This document shows, in pieces, positions 21,164 to 29,583 of a DNA stretch of 64,000 bases (within the stretch, counting starts at the first letter, position 1; each line of letters opens with the position of its first letter). The stretch is taken from positions 620,001-684,000 of the forward strand of contig NZ_WNKY01000001.1 of NCBI RefSeq assembly GCF_009720825.1, in the 5' to 3' direction. The stretch is from Duganella radicis. Its GTDB lineage: Bacteria > Pseudomonadota > Gammaproteobacteria > Burkholderiales > Burkholderiaceae_D. Under the pieces are notes generated by a model. It was not told the DNA's origin, searched no databases, and saw only the letters and a program-made list of their open reading frames with translations. The translations under genes and the position numbers were made by a program.

Positions 21164-22351
21164 ATGATCAAGACCACGCTGGCGATATCCACCCTGGCAG
21201 CATGCGGCACCTTCTCATCCGCTTTGGCGCAAGACACATCCCCCGTTACGATCGCCGGCTTCGGCACGGCGGCACTCACCAAGACCAACAACGACCTGGG
21301 TGAATTCGCGCGCACCGGCCAGGCCGCCGGCGCCGGCAAGGATGCCCGCACCGGGGTCGACTCCGATTTCGGCGTGCAGGCCACGGCCAAATGGAATGAC
21401 CAGATCTCGTTCACGGCGCAGGGGCTGGCGCGCAAGCATGGCGACACCGATCAGTACACCGCCGAGCTGGCCTGGGCATTTGCCAAATTCAAGGCCAATG
21501 ACGATTTCTCGGTGCGGCTGGGCCGCATTGGCCTGCCGATCTACATGATCTCCGATTCGCGCAACATCGGCTTTGCCAACACCATGCTGCGCCCGCCCAC
21601 CGAGGTGTACCAGCAGGTGCCGCTGGACAACGCCAACGGCGGCGACGTGATCTACCAGCATAGTTTCGGCGATACCACCGCCACCGCCCAATTCGCGTTG
21701 GGCGTCGCCAAGGACCATTCGCGCGGCGGCACCACCGTCAACTCCAGCTCCCAGGTGGCCTCACTGACACTGGAGAACGGCCCGTTCACCTATCGCCTCG
21801 GCCATGCGCGCGCCAATGTCAGCGTCCACAGCCCCGCCCTGGAGCAACTGGTGGCCGGCGTCAAGGCCGCCAGGCTCGGCATTGCCGACCAGTTGAACGT
21901 CATCGACTTCACCGGCAAGTTCACCTCGCTCGGCCTGATCATGGACTACAAGAACGTGCTGGCCCAGGCCGAGTATGCCAAGCGCAAAACCGACACCCGC
22001 CTGATCCCCGACACCACCTCGTGGTATCTGATGCTGGGCTACCGCTGGGGCGCCTTCGTGCCCTACTACGTGCACGGCAACGCCAAACAGGACAGCATCC
22101 GCAGCTTCTCCGGCCTGCCGACCACAGGACCGCTGGCGGCGCTGAGCGCCGGCGTCAACGGCGCCATCAAGGCCGGGCTGCAAACCACCGACGCCGTCGG
22201 CCTGCGCTGGGACTTCTACAAGTCGGCCGCCTTCAAGGTGCAGATCGACCGCGTCCGTCCGCGCGACGGCGCCGGCTATTTCATCAACACCCAGCCAGGC
22301 TTCAGCGGTCCCGTGACCGTCTACGCGGCCGCGGTCGATTTCGTCTTCTAA
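21164..22351 (+). CDS. Porin-like outer-membrane beta-barrel protein
   Basis: A 395-residue protein with a signal peptide (1-22, ending SALA) and amphipathic beta-strand pattern throughout, ending in VYAAAVDFVF with a C-terminal Phe, the usual outer-membrane insertion signal. FTAQGLARKH and LRWDFYKSAAFKVQIDRVRPRD resemble gram-negative porin-like proteins that accompany small phosphate-binding-like proteins. AAGGAGG lies 6 bases before the ATG. The 190-base leader region holds a palindrome (20988-21001) and a possible -10 (TACGAT at 21017). The next gene starts 10 bases after its stop, so the two form an operon. Substrate unknown. Confidence 0.82.
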   Translation: MIKTTLAISTLAACGTFSSALAQDTSPVTIAGFGTAALTKTNNDLGEFARTGQAAGAGKDARTGVDSDFGVQATAKWNDQISFTAQGLARKHGDTDQYTAELAWAFAKFKANDDFSVRLGRIGLPIYMISDSRNIGFANTMLRPPTEVYQQVPLDNANGGDVIYQHSFGDTTATAQFALGVAKDHSRGGTTVNSSSQVASLTLENGPFTYRLGHARANVSVHSPALEQLVAGVKAARLGIADQLNVIDFTGKFTSLGLIMDYKNVLAQAEYAKRKTDTRLIPDTTSWYLMLGYRWGAFVPYYVHGNAKQDSIRSFSGLPTTGPLAALSAGVNGAIKAGLQTTDAVGLRWDFYKSAAFKVQIDRVRPRDGAGYFINTQPGFSGPVTVYAAAVDFVF

Positions 22352-22361
22352 GGAGGCCGCC

Positions 22362-22772
22362 ATGCATACGACTATCGGCAAACTGCTGCTGGCGGCCGGC
22401 GTCTGGCTGGCCGCCGCGCCCGCGTTCGCGACCGAGATCGTGGTCATCGTCAATCCCAAGAACCCCGCGACCCGCATGTTCAGCGAGCAGGCCGCCCAGT
22501 TCTTTCTTGGCAAATCGACGCTGTTCACGCCGGTCGAACACGCTGACGGCCCGCTGCGCAACGAGTTCTACAAGAAGGTGCTGGACAAGGACGCCACGCA
22601 GGTCAAGGCCATCTGGTCCAAGCTGGTGTTCACCGGCAAGGCCACCGCGCCCAAGGAGTACGGCTCCAGCGCGGAGGTGAAGAAAGCCGTGGCGGCCGAC
22701 GCCAACGCCATCGGCTACATCGAGAAGTCGGCGGTGGACGACAGCATCAAGGTGATCCTGACGGTGCCGTAA
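22362..22772 (+). CDS. Small PstS-like periplasmic binding protein
   Basis: A 136-residue protein with a signal peptide (1-23, ending AFA). The mature part (EIVVIVNPKNPATRMFSEQAAQFFLGK... then VKKAVAADANAIGYIEKSAVDDSIKVI) is a shortened phosphate-type substrate-binding fold, about half the length of PstS. No permease or ATPase gene is present, so transport by a Pst complex is unlikely here. Such orphan proteins are usually found next to porin-like genes and sensor kinases, as in this window, which suggests a sensory role. AAGGAGG lies 7 bases before the ATG. Confidence 0.8.
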   Translation: MHTTIGKLLLAAGVWLAAAPAFATEIVVIVNPKNPATRMFSEQAAQFFLGKSTLFTPVEHADGPLRNEFYKKVLDKDATQVKAIWSKLVFTGKATAPKEYGSSAEVKKAVAADANAIGYIEKSAVDDSIKVILTVP

Positions 22773-22774
22773 TC

Positions 22775-24157
22775 CTAGCCCTCCACCACAATGGCGGGCC
22801 GCAGCCGCTTGCGCGAAGTGCGCGCATGCGGCACCCAGGCGTGGGTCTGCCAGCGCCGCCACATGATGAGGCCACGTATCCACTCATCGGCGGCGTAGGC
22901 GATCCACACACCCGGCAGGCCCCAGCCCAGCACCACGCCGAGCAGCCAGCTGCCGCCGGCCAGCACGAACAGCATCGAGAACGCGCCCGCCATCACCGGG
23001 AAGCGCGCGTCGCCGGCCGCCCGCAGCGCATTGATCACCACCAGATTGAAGGTGCGGCCCGGCTCCAGCAGCACCGTGATCCACAGCAGCGTGGCGCCGG
23101 CCGCGATAATCTCATGATCCTGGGTGAACCAGCCAAGCAGCCAGCGGCCCAGCAGCGCGGCGGCGGCGGCAATCAGCACGCACACCACCAGGCCGCGCGC
23201 CAGCGAGCGCCTGACCACGCGGTGCGCCTCGCGCAGCTGGCCGGCGCCGATCAGGTAGCCGACCACGATTTCCACCGCCAGCCCGGTGGCGATACTGAAC
23301 ATCATCACCCCGCCCATCAGTTGCAGCACATAGGCTTGCGTGGCCAGCGCCTTGGCGCCCAGTTCCGCCGCCGTCGCCACGCTGACCATGAAGGCCAGCC
23401 GCCAGGCGATGTTCTCGGCCGCTCCCGGCAGGCCGATATGCAGCACCGCCGCCAGTTCGCGCCGCGGCAGGCGCCACCAGTCATCGCGCCGCACACTGAT
23501 ATGCAGGTGCACGCGCCACATCAGCAGGTGCAGCGCCAGCCCCACCATGCGGCTGAAGGTCAGCGCGAACGCAAAGCCGGGCAGGCCCAGCGCCGGCAGC
23601 GGCCCCCAGCCATACATCAGCGGCAGGGCCAGCAGCAGATGGGTGACGTGCATGATGATCAGCACCACCAGCGTGTCGCGCGTGCGCAGGTGGGCGCGCA
23701 TCACGCCGGCCATCGAGGCGTTCCAGGCGTCGAACAGCATGGCCGGCCCCAGCGCCACCAGAAACGGCGCCGCCAGCGGAAACACTTCGGCCGGGGTGTT
23801 CAGCAGATGCAGCAAGGGCGTGGCGCCCAGCATGGCGATCAGGCCGGTGATGGCGCCCAGCCAGGTGCTGGCGCCGACCACCGCGCAGGCCACCTGGTTG
23901 GCCGCCTCGCGCTGGCCGCCGCCCAGGTTCTGGGTGACCACCACGCTGACGCCGGCACCGATGATGCGGAACAGGATGAACAGCGCCGCCGACACCTGGC
24001 TGGCGATGGCAAACGCGCCGCCCGCCTCGTCGGAAATGCGCGAGGCCAGCGCCGTGCCGACCACGCTGGCGACGATCGCCAACCCCAGTTCGACCAGCAA
24101 AGGCCACGCAAGGTTGAACATGGGCGGCGAGCGGATCGGCTGCTTGGTGGCTGGCAT
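22775..24157 (-). CDS. MATE-family efflux transporter
   Basis: A 460-residue inner-membrane protein with about 12 hydrophobic segments in two similar halves. MFNLAWPLLVELGLAIVASVVGTALASRISDEAG opens the first half, and WNASMAGVMRAHLRTRDT with the later ALRAAGDARFPVMAGAFS are typical MATE linker regions. It exports organic cations or drugs by Na+ or H+ antiport. It is convergent with the binding-protein gene (2 bases apart) and divergent from the operon at 24320. No clear ribosome site precedes the ATG. Substrate unknown. Confidence 0.9.
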   Translation of the reverse strand: MPATKQPIRSPPMFNLAWPLLVELGLAIVASVVGTALASRISDEAGGAFAIASQVSAALFILFRIIGAGVSVVVTQNLGGGQREAANQVACAVVGASTWLGAITGLIAMLGATPLLHLLNTPAEVFPLAAPFLVALGPAMLFDAWNASMAGVMRAHLRTRDTLVVLIIMHVTHLLLALPLMYGWGPLPALGLPGFAFALTFSRMVGLALHLLMWRVHLHISVRRDDWWRLPRRELAAVLHIGLPGAAENIAWRLAFMVSVATAAELGAKALATQAYVLQLMGGVMMFSIATGLAVEIVVGYLIGAGQLREAHRVVRRSLARGLVVCVLIAAAAALLGRWLLGWFTQDHEIIAAGATLLWITVLLEPGRTFNLVVINALRAAGDARFPVMAGAFSMLFVLAGGSWLLGVVLGWGLPGVWIAYAADEWIRGLIMWRRWQTHAWVPHARTSRKRLRPAIVVEG

Positions 24158-24319
24158 AGTGAATTTTAGGAATTATTGCAACTTCCGTTACTTTACCTCA
24201 TGTAGCCAGCCAACAACGCAATGGGGGCGATTTAGTTTCCGATTTAGCAAAGACTCGACTTATACTATGAAAGCATCTTGCGGGCGCCGTCCGCCCACGG
24301 ATGCAGCAACGATAGCCTG

Positions 24320-25432
24320 ATGAAAAATATTACAATTGCCCTGTTCGCCGCCCTCGCGCTGCTGGCACCGGGCGGGGCCGCGCTAGCGACTGGTTCCGCT
24401 CTACAGTCCAGCGTCGTTGCCGCCACCACAGCCGCCGATTCCGGCATGCTGATCGAACCGATCATGGACGTGGTCACCATTCCGGCGCCGCTGCGCGCCG
24501 ATGTGCGTCCGGTCACGCTGGCGCAGCTGGAGGACCAGTTGCGCCGCCCCGAGGTGCAGGCTTCGCTCAACAAGGGCAGCATCGCGGTGGTCTACCCCAA
24601 TGTGGAGGAGCCGTTCCGCTCCGCCTTCCTGGCCATGATCCAGGGCATCGAGGACCGCATCAAGCTCAAGGTGCGCAGCTATCCGGTCGATCCCAGGGTC
24701 GATACCGCCGAACTGAACAACACCCTCAAACGCAGCGGCACCAAGGTGGTGATCGCGCTGGGCCGCCAGGGCCTGAACGCCACCGCCGGCCTCGACCGCG
24801 AAATCTCGGTGCTGGCCGGCGGCGTGCTGCTGCTGTCGGAATCGGAAAACGTCATGGGCATCAGCATGACGCCCGATCCGGCCATGCTGTTCTCGCGCCT
24901 GCGCCTGCTGCTGCCGGAGCTGCGCCGCATCATCGTGGTCTACAACCCGGCCAAGTCGGACTGGCTGATCAAGCTGGCGCGCGAGGCGGCCAAGGCGCAG
25001 AACCTGGAACTGTCGGCCCACGTGGCGGGCGACCTGGCCGGCGCCGCCAAGCTGTATAGCCAGCTGATCGCCGCCGCCGACAACCGCCATGACGCGGTCT
25101 GGCTGCCGCACGACAGCACCACGGTAGAGGAAAGCACCATCTTGCCGCTGGTGCTGCGCGAATCGTGGAACAGCAACCTGCCGCTGTTCTCCAGCAATGT
25201 GCTGCACGTGAAAAAAGGCGCGCTGTTCGCCATGGTGCCGGACAACGTGGAACTGGGCCGCACGCTGGCCGCATCGGCCATGGGCGTGATCGCCGGCGAA
25301 GTGCGGCGCCGTCCGCTGGTGCCGCTGCGCGAGCTGCAAACCGCCATCAACCTGCGTACCGCCAGCCATATCGGCCTGAATCTGGGCGCGCTCCAGCAGC
25401 GCAGCTTCGATTTCGTCTATCCCCAACCCTGA
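24320..25432 (+). CDS. ABC-type substrate-binding protein (ABC_sub_bind-like)
   Basis: A 370-residue exported protein. Residues 1-23 are a signal peptide (LFAALALLAPGGAALA). The mature part has the two-lobed pattern of the ABC_sub_bind family: IAVVYPNVEEPFRSAFLAMIQGIEDR, TKVVIALGRQGLNATAGLD, RIIVVYNPAKSDWLIKLA. No permease or ATPase gene is nearby. It is the first gene of an operon: five bases separate it from the giant kinase gene. It may deliver a periplasmic ligand to that kinase rather than to a transporter. A TATACT -10-like box lies at 24261-24266. The ATG has only a weak ribosome site. Confidence 0.87.
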   Translation: MKNITIALFAALALLAPGGAALATGSALQSSVVAATTAADSGMLIEPIMDVVTIPAPLRADVRPVTLAQLEDQLRRPEVQASLNKGSIAVVYPNVEEPFRSAFLAMIQGIEDRIKLKVRSYPVDPRVDTAELNNTLKRSGTKVVIALGRQGLNATAGLDREISVLAGGVLLLSESENVMGISMTPDPAMLFSRLRLLLPELRRIIVVYNPAKSDWLIKLAREAAKAQNLELSAHVAGDLAGAAKLYSQLIAAADNRHDAVWLPHDSTTVEESTILPLVLRESWNSNLPLFSSNVLHVKKGALFAMVPDNVELGRTLAASAMGVIAGEVRRRPLVPLRELQTAINLRTASHIGLNLGALQQRSFDFVYPQP

Positions 25433-25437
25433 GCGCG

Positions 25438-28400
25438 ATGAATATGTTCCGCAATTTTTTACGCCGCACCGGGTTCCAACGCCAGCTGACCATCATGGTG
25501 TCGGCGGCGATTCTCGGCCTGGCCGTGTTCTCGGCCCTGATGAACGCCTGGGCCGCCAATTCGCGCATGCGCGACCACTTCGTCGGCCAGGGCCAGCGCA
25601 TTGCCGACAACCTGGCGCGCCAGAGCACACTGGCGCTGTTGTTCCATTCGGCCGAAAACGCACGCGACGTGGTCAACGCCACGCTGGCCTTCCCGGACGT
25701 CGCCGGCTTGCAGATCATGGACGCGCGCCGCGCGGTGCTGCTGTCGCGCGCGCAGAACGGCGCCCAGCTGGATGCCGCGCTGTTCAGCGCCGCGCCGCCA
25801 TCGCGCGCCGGCATGGTCGGAGAAAGCGCGAAAGGCTGGGTATTCGTGGCGCCGGTGTACGGCGGCCAGAGCGAAGCCTCGCCGTTTGAATTGCAGGAGC
25901 ACCAGCAGCAGTTGCTGGGCTATGTGCACGTCCAGCTGTCCAAGGAAACCCTGAACCAGCTCACCTGGTCCCTGCTGCTGGGGAACCTGGGCCTGACGCT
26001 GTCGTTCGCCGTGATTCTGCTGGTGCTGGCGCGCCTGCTCACGCGCCACATGCTGAATCCCCTGAACGCCTTGTCGCGACTGATGCGCAGCGCGGAAGCC
26101 GGCGAATCCGGCATGCGCGCCACCCCGGCCGGCCCGCGCGACCTGATCGAAATGGGCCAGGCCTTCAACCAGATGATGAATGTGCTGGAACAGCGCGAGG
26201 CGGAGCTGAAGGAATCGCGCGACGCCGCCGTCAACATGGCGCAGATGAAGGCGCAGTTCGCGGCCACTGTCAGCCATGAGGTGCGCACCCCGCTCAACGG
26301 CGTGGTCGGCATGCTGGACATGCTGAAGGAAACCCGCCTGACCCAACGCCAGCAGGAATTCGTCGATGTCGCATGGAACTCCTCGCGCACCCTGATCGCG
26401 CTGATTAACAACATTCTCGACTTCTCCAAGATGGAAGCCGGCAAGCTGGCGCTGGAGGAAACGGAATTCAGCCTGGCCGTGCTGCTGTCCGAAGTGACCG
26501 AGCTGCTGGCCCGTCCGGCGCAGCAAAAAGGCGTGGGCGTGAGCTGGGTGGTGGCCGACGCGGTGCCGCCGCGCGTCGTCAGCGACGCCCTGCGCCTGCG
26601 CCAGATCCTGATCAACCTGACCGGCAACGCCGTCAAGTTCACCGAACGCGGTGAAGTGACCATCACCGTATCGCTGGCCGCCGCCGAGCCGCTGCTGCTG
26701 TCGTTCGAGGTGCGCGACAGCGGCATCGGCATGAGCGAAGAGGTGCAGCGCCGCCTGTTCGAAGCCTATGTGCAGCCCGACCCCAGCACCACGCGCCGTT
26801 ACGGCGGCACGGGCCTGGGCCTGGCCATCTGCAAGCAACTGGTGGAACTGCTGGGCGGCGAGATCGGCGTGCGCAGCATGCTGGGCAGCGGCACCACCTT
26901 CACCTTCTCGATTCCATGCCGCGCCGCGCAACAGGCCCCAGCCATACAGCCGGCGCAGCTGCTGCAAGCCACCGTGCCGCATGCGCCGCCGCGCGCCCTG
27001 CCGCAGCGCCAGTTCCGCGTGCTGATCGCGGAAGACAACCGCACCAATCAGATGGTGGCGGCCGGCATGCTGGCCATGAACGGCTGCGTGTGCGAATTCG
27101 CCGCCGACGGCGTGGAAGCCGTGCGCGCCGCCCAGCGCGAGCGCTTCGACCTGATCCTGATGGATTGCAGCATGCCGGAGATGGACGGCTACGAAGCCAC
27201 CGCCCACATCCGCATCGCCGAGCAGGCGATGGGTCGGCGCACGCCGCTGGTCGCCATGACCGCCAACACCCAGATCGGCGATGCCGAAAAATGCCTGGCC
27301 GCCGGCATGGACGACTATCTGGCCAAGCCGATCACCCTGGTCGAACTGCGCCACAAGCTGGAGAAATGGCTGCCGCACGGCGCCCCCGGTGGTGCCACCA
27401 GTGCCACCAGTGCCGCCGGCGCCGGCGCCGACGATGCCGGCGCGCCGGCCGGCACGCCGGTGCTGGACCACGCGCAAGCAGCCCGCCGCCACGCCGTGCG
27501 GGCCGCCGGCAACGCGCCGGTCGATCTGGACATCTTCGACAAATTACGCGAAGTACTGGGCGACTCGCTGCCGCACGCCGTCACGCCCTACCTGGAAGAC
27601 ACGCCGGTCTGCCTGGACGAACTGGCGCAGTCGGTGCGCAGCGGCGACATGAACACCGCCCGCAACCGCGCCCACGCGCTCAAGGGCTCGTCCGGCAATT
27701 TCGGCGCCACCGTGCTGGCGCAACTGGCGCTGGAGGCGGAACAATTCGCCGCCGCCGGCAAACCGGAACACATCACACCGCTGTTGAAGCCAATGAACGA
27801 ACAGTTCCTGGCGCTGGCCGCATTCCTGCGCGCGGAGCTGAGCTACGCCGAGCCGGAAGACCTGCACCTGAGCGAAGACACGCCGCAAGTGCTGGTGGTG
27901 GACGACGACCGCAGCACCCGCAGCACCCTGCGCCACACCTTGCAGCGCGACGGTTTCCGCGTGGAGGAAGCCTCGGACGGCCAGCAGGCGCTGGCCATGC
28001 TGACCCGCTTCCAGCCGGACGTGATCCTGATGGACGCCATGATGCCGGTGATGGACGGCTTCACGGCCTGCGCCCGCATGCAGGAATTGCCGAACGGCGC
28101 CGACATCCCGGTACTGATGATCACCGCGCTGCAAGACAACTCCTCGGTGGAGCGCGCCTTCGCCGCCGGCGCCAGCGACTACATTCCCAAGCCGATCCAC
28201 TACGCCGTGCTGTCGCAGCGCGTGCGTCGCATCATCGAGGCCAACCGCGCGGAGAAGCGCATCCGCCACCTGGCCTACAACGACGTGCTGACCAACCTGC
28301 CGAACCGCACCCTGTTCTTCGAACTGCTGGGCAAGAGCATCGACCACGCGCGCGCGGCTGGCCAGCAGGTGGCGGTGCTGTTCATGGATCTGGACCGCTT

Positions 28401-29583
28401 CAAATACGTCAACGACAACCTGGGCCACGACGTCGGCGACCGCCTGCTGCAAGGCGTGGCCCAGCGCGTGCGCCAGACCGTGCGCTCGGCCGATTCGGTG
28501 GCGCGCCTGGGCGGCGACGAATTCACCGTGGTGCTGAATGAGCTGGACAGCCCGGCGGCGGCCGCCACCGCCGCCCACAACATCGTGCGCGCCCTGGCGG
28601 CGCCCTTCCCGATCGACGGCCACGACATCTTCGTCACCGCCAGCGTCGGCATCGCCATGTTCCCGCATGACGGCGGCGACGTCGCCAGCCTGGTCAAGCA
28701 TGCCGACAGCGCCATGTACCGCGCCAAGCGCACCAACACCGGCTTCCAGTTCTACGAACCGTCGATGGAGCACTCCATCTCCGAACACGTGCGGCTGGAG
28801 AGCGACCTGCGGCGCGCCATGGAACAGCAGCACCAGCTGGAAGTCCATTACCAGCCGCAGGCTAGCCTGTCCAGCCGCCACATCATCGGCATGGAAGCGC
28901 TGGTGCGCTGGCGCCATCCGACGCGCGGCATGATACCGCCGGCCGACTTCATCCCGCTGGCCGAGGAAACCGGCATCATCAACCAGCTGGGCGACTGGGT
29001 GCTGCGCACCGCCTGCGCCCAGCTCCAGCAGTTCATCCGCAACGGCCTGCCGGAGATGCGGGTGGCGGTCAACCTGTCGGTGCGCCAGCTGCTGCAAAAA
29101 GACTTTGCCGCCTCGGTGGAAGCGGTGCTGGCCGATACCGGCCTGCCGCCGCATCTGCTGGAACTGGAGATCACCGAGAGCACGCTGATGGAAAACGCCC
29201 AGGACACGCTGGCCGCGCTGCACCGCCTGCGCGAGCTGGGCGTGCGCCTGTCGATCGACGATTTCGGCACCGGCTACTCGTCGCTGTCCTATCTGAAGCG
29301 CTTCCCGGTCGACATCATCAAGATCGACCGTTCCTTCGTGCAGGACCTGCCGCAGGATTCGGACGACGCGGCCATCGTCAGCGCCATCATCGCGCTGGCG
29401 CACAGCCTGCGGCTGGAAGTGGTGGCCGAAGGCGTGGAGACCGACCAGCAACTGGCCTTCCTCAGCAGCCGCTCGTGCGATCTGATGCAGGGCTACCACC
29501 TTAGCCCGGCCGTCCCGGCGGACCAGTTCGAAGACCTGGCGCGGCGCGTCATTAAAAAAATAAACAGGGAGATAGCCTCTTGA
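25438..29583 (+). CDS. Giant hybrid kinase-REC-Hpt-REC-GGDEF-EAL protein
   Basis: A 1381-residue inner-membrane protein holding a whole phosphorelay plus c-di-GMP enzymes. Membrane segments near 18-38 and 180-203 flank a periplasmic sensor. Then follow HAMP (about 205-258), HisKA (SHEVRTPLNG near 279), HATPase (385-500), receiver 1 (about 525-645, LILMDCSMPEMDG), Hpt (about 697-800, AHALKGSSGNFGA), receiver 2 (about 818-935, VILMDAMMPVMDG), GGDEF (about 946-1106, intact RLGGDEF) and EAL (about 1115-1370, with EALVRW, DDFGTGYSS, KIDRSF and EGVET). All catalytic motifs look complete, so both cyclase and phosphodiesterase may work. I start at the ATG at 25438, five bases after the binding-protein stop. 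Confidence 0.93.
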   Translation: MNMFRNFLRRTGFQRQLTIMVSAAILGLAVFSALMNAWAANSRMRDHFVGQGQRIADNLARQSTLALLFHSAENARDVVNATLAFPDVAGLQIMDARRAVLLSRAQNGAQLDAALFSAAPPSRAGMVGESAKGWVFVAPVYGGQSEASPFELQEHQQQLLGYVHVQLSKETLNQLTWSLLLGNLGLTLSFAVILLVLARLLTRHMLNPLNALSRLMRSAEAGESGMRATPAGPRDLIEMGQAFNQMMNVLEQREAELKESRDAAVNMAQMKAQFAATVSHEVRTPLNGVVGMLDMLKETRLTQRQQEFVDVAWNSSRTLIALINNILDFSKMEAGKLALEETEFSLAVLLSEVTELLARPAQQKGVGVSWVVADAVPPRVVSDALRLRQILINLTGNAVKFTERGEVTITVSLAAAEPLLLSFEVRDSGIGMSEEVQRRLFEAYVQPDPSTTRRYGGTGLGLAICKQLVELLGGEIGVRSMLGSGTTFTFSIPCRAAQQAPAIQPAQLLQATVPHAPPRALPQRQFRVLIAEDNRTNQMVAAGMLAMNGCVCEFAADGVEAVRAAQRERFDLILMDCSMPEMDGYEATAHIRIAEQAMGRRTPLVAMTANTQIGDAEKCLAAGMDDYLAKPITLVELRHKLEKWLPHGAPGGATSATSAAGAGADDAGAPAGTPVLDHAQAARRHAVRAAGNAPVDLDIFDKLREVLGDSLPHAVTPYLEDTPVCLDELAQSVRSGDMNTARNRAHALKGSSGNFGATVLAQLALEAEQFAAAGKPEHITPLLKPMNEQFLALAAFLRAELSYAEPEDLHLSEDTPQVLVVDDDRSTRSTLRHTLQRDGFRVEEASDGQQALAMLTRFQPDVILMDAMMPVMDGFTACARMQELPNGADIPVLMITALQDNSSVERAFAAGASDYIPKPIHYAVLSQRVRRIIEANRAEKRIRHLAYNDVLTNLPNRTLFFELLGKSIDHARAAGQQVAVLFMDLDRFKYVNDNLGHDVGDRLLQGVAQRVRQTVRSADSVARLGGDEFTVVLNELDSPAAAATAAHNIVRALAAPFPIDGHDIFVTASVGIAMFPHDGGDVASLVKHADSAMYRAKRTNTGFQFYEPSMEHSISEHVRLESDLRRAMEQQHQLEVHYQPQASLSSRHIIGMEALVRWRHPTRGMIPPADFIPLAEETGIINQLGDWVLRTACAQLQQFIRNGLPEMRVAVNLSVRQLLQKDFAASVEAVLADTGLPPHLLELEITESTLMENAQDTLAALHRLRELGVRLSIDDFGTGYSSLSYLKRFPVDIIKIDRSFVQDLPQDSDDAAIVSAIIALAHSLRLEVVAEGVETDQQLAFLSSRSCDLMQGYHLSPAVPADQFEDLARRVIKKINREIAS

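Noticed and set aside
25165..25437. N-terminal extension of the giant kinase overlapping the binding-protein gene
   Set aside because: It reads in another frame inside a conserved gene; the ATG at 25438 directly precedes the membrane segment.
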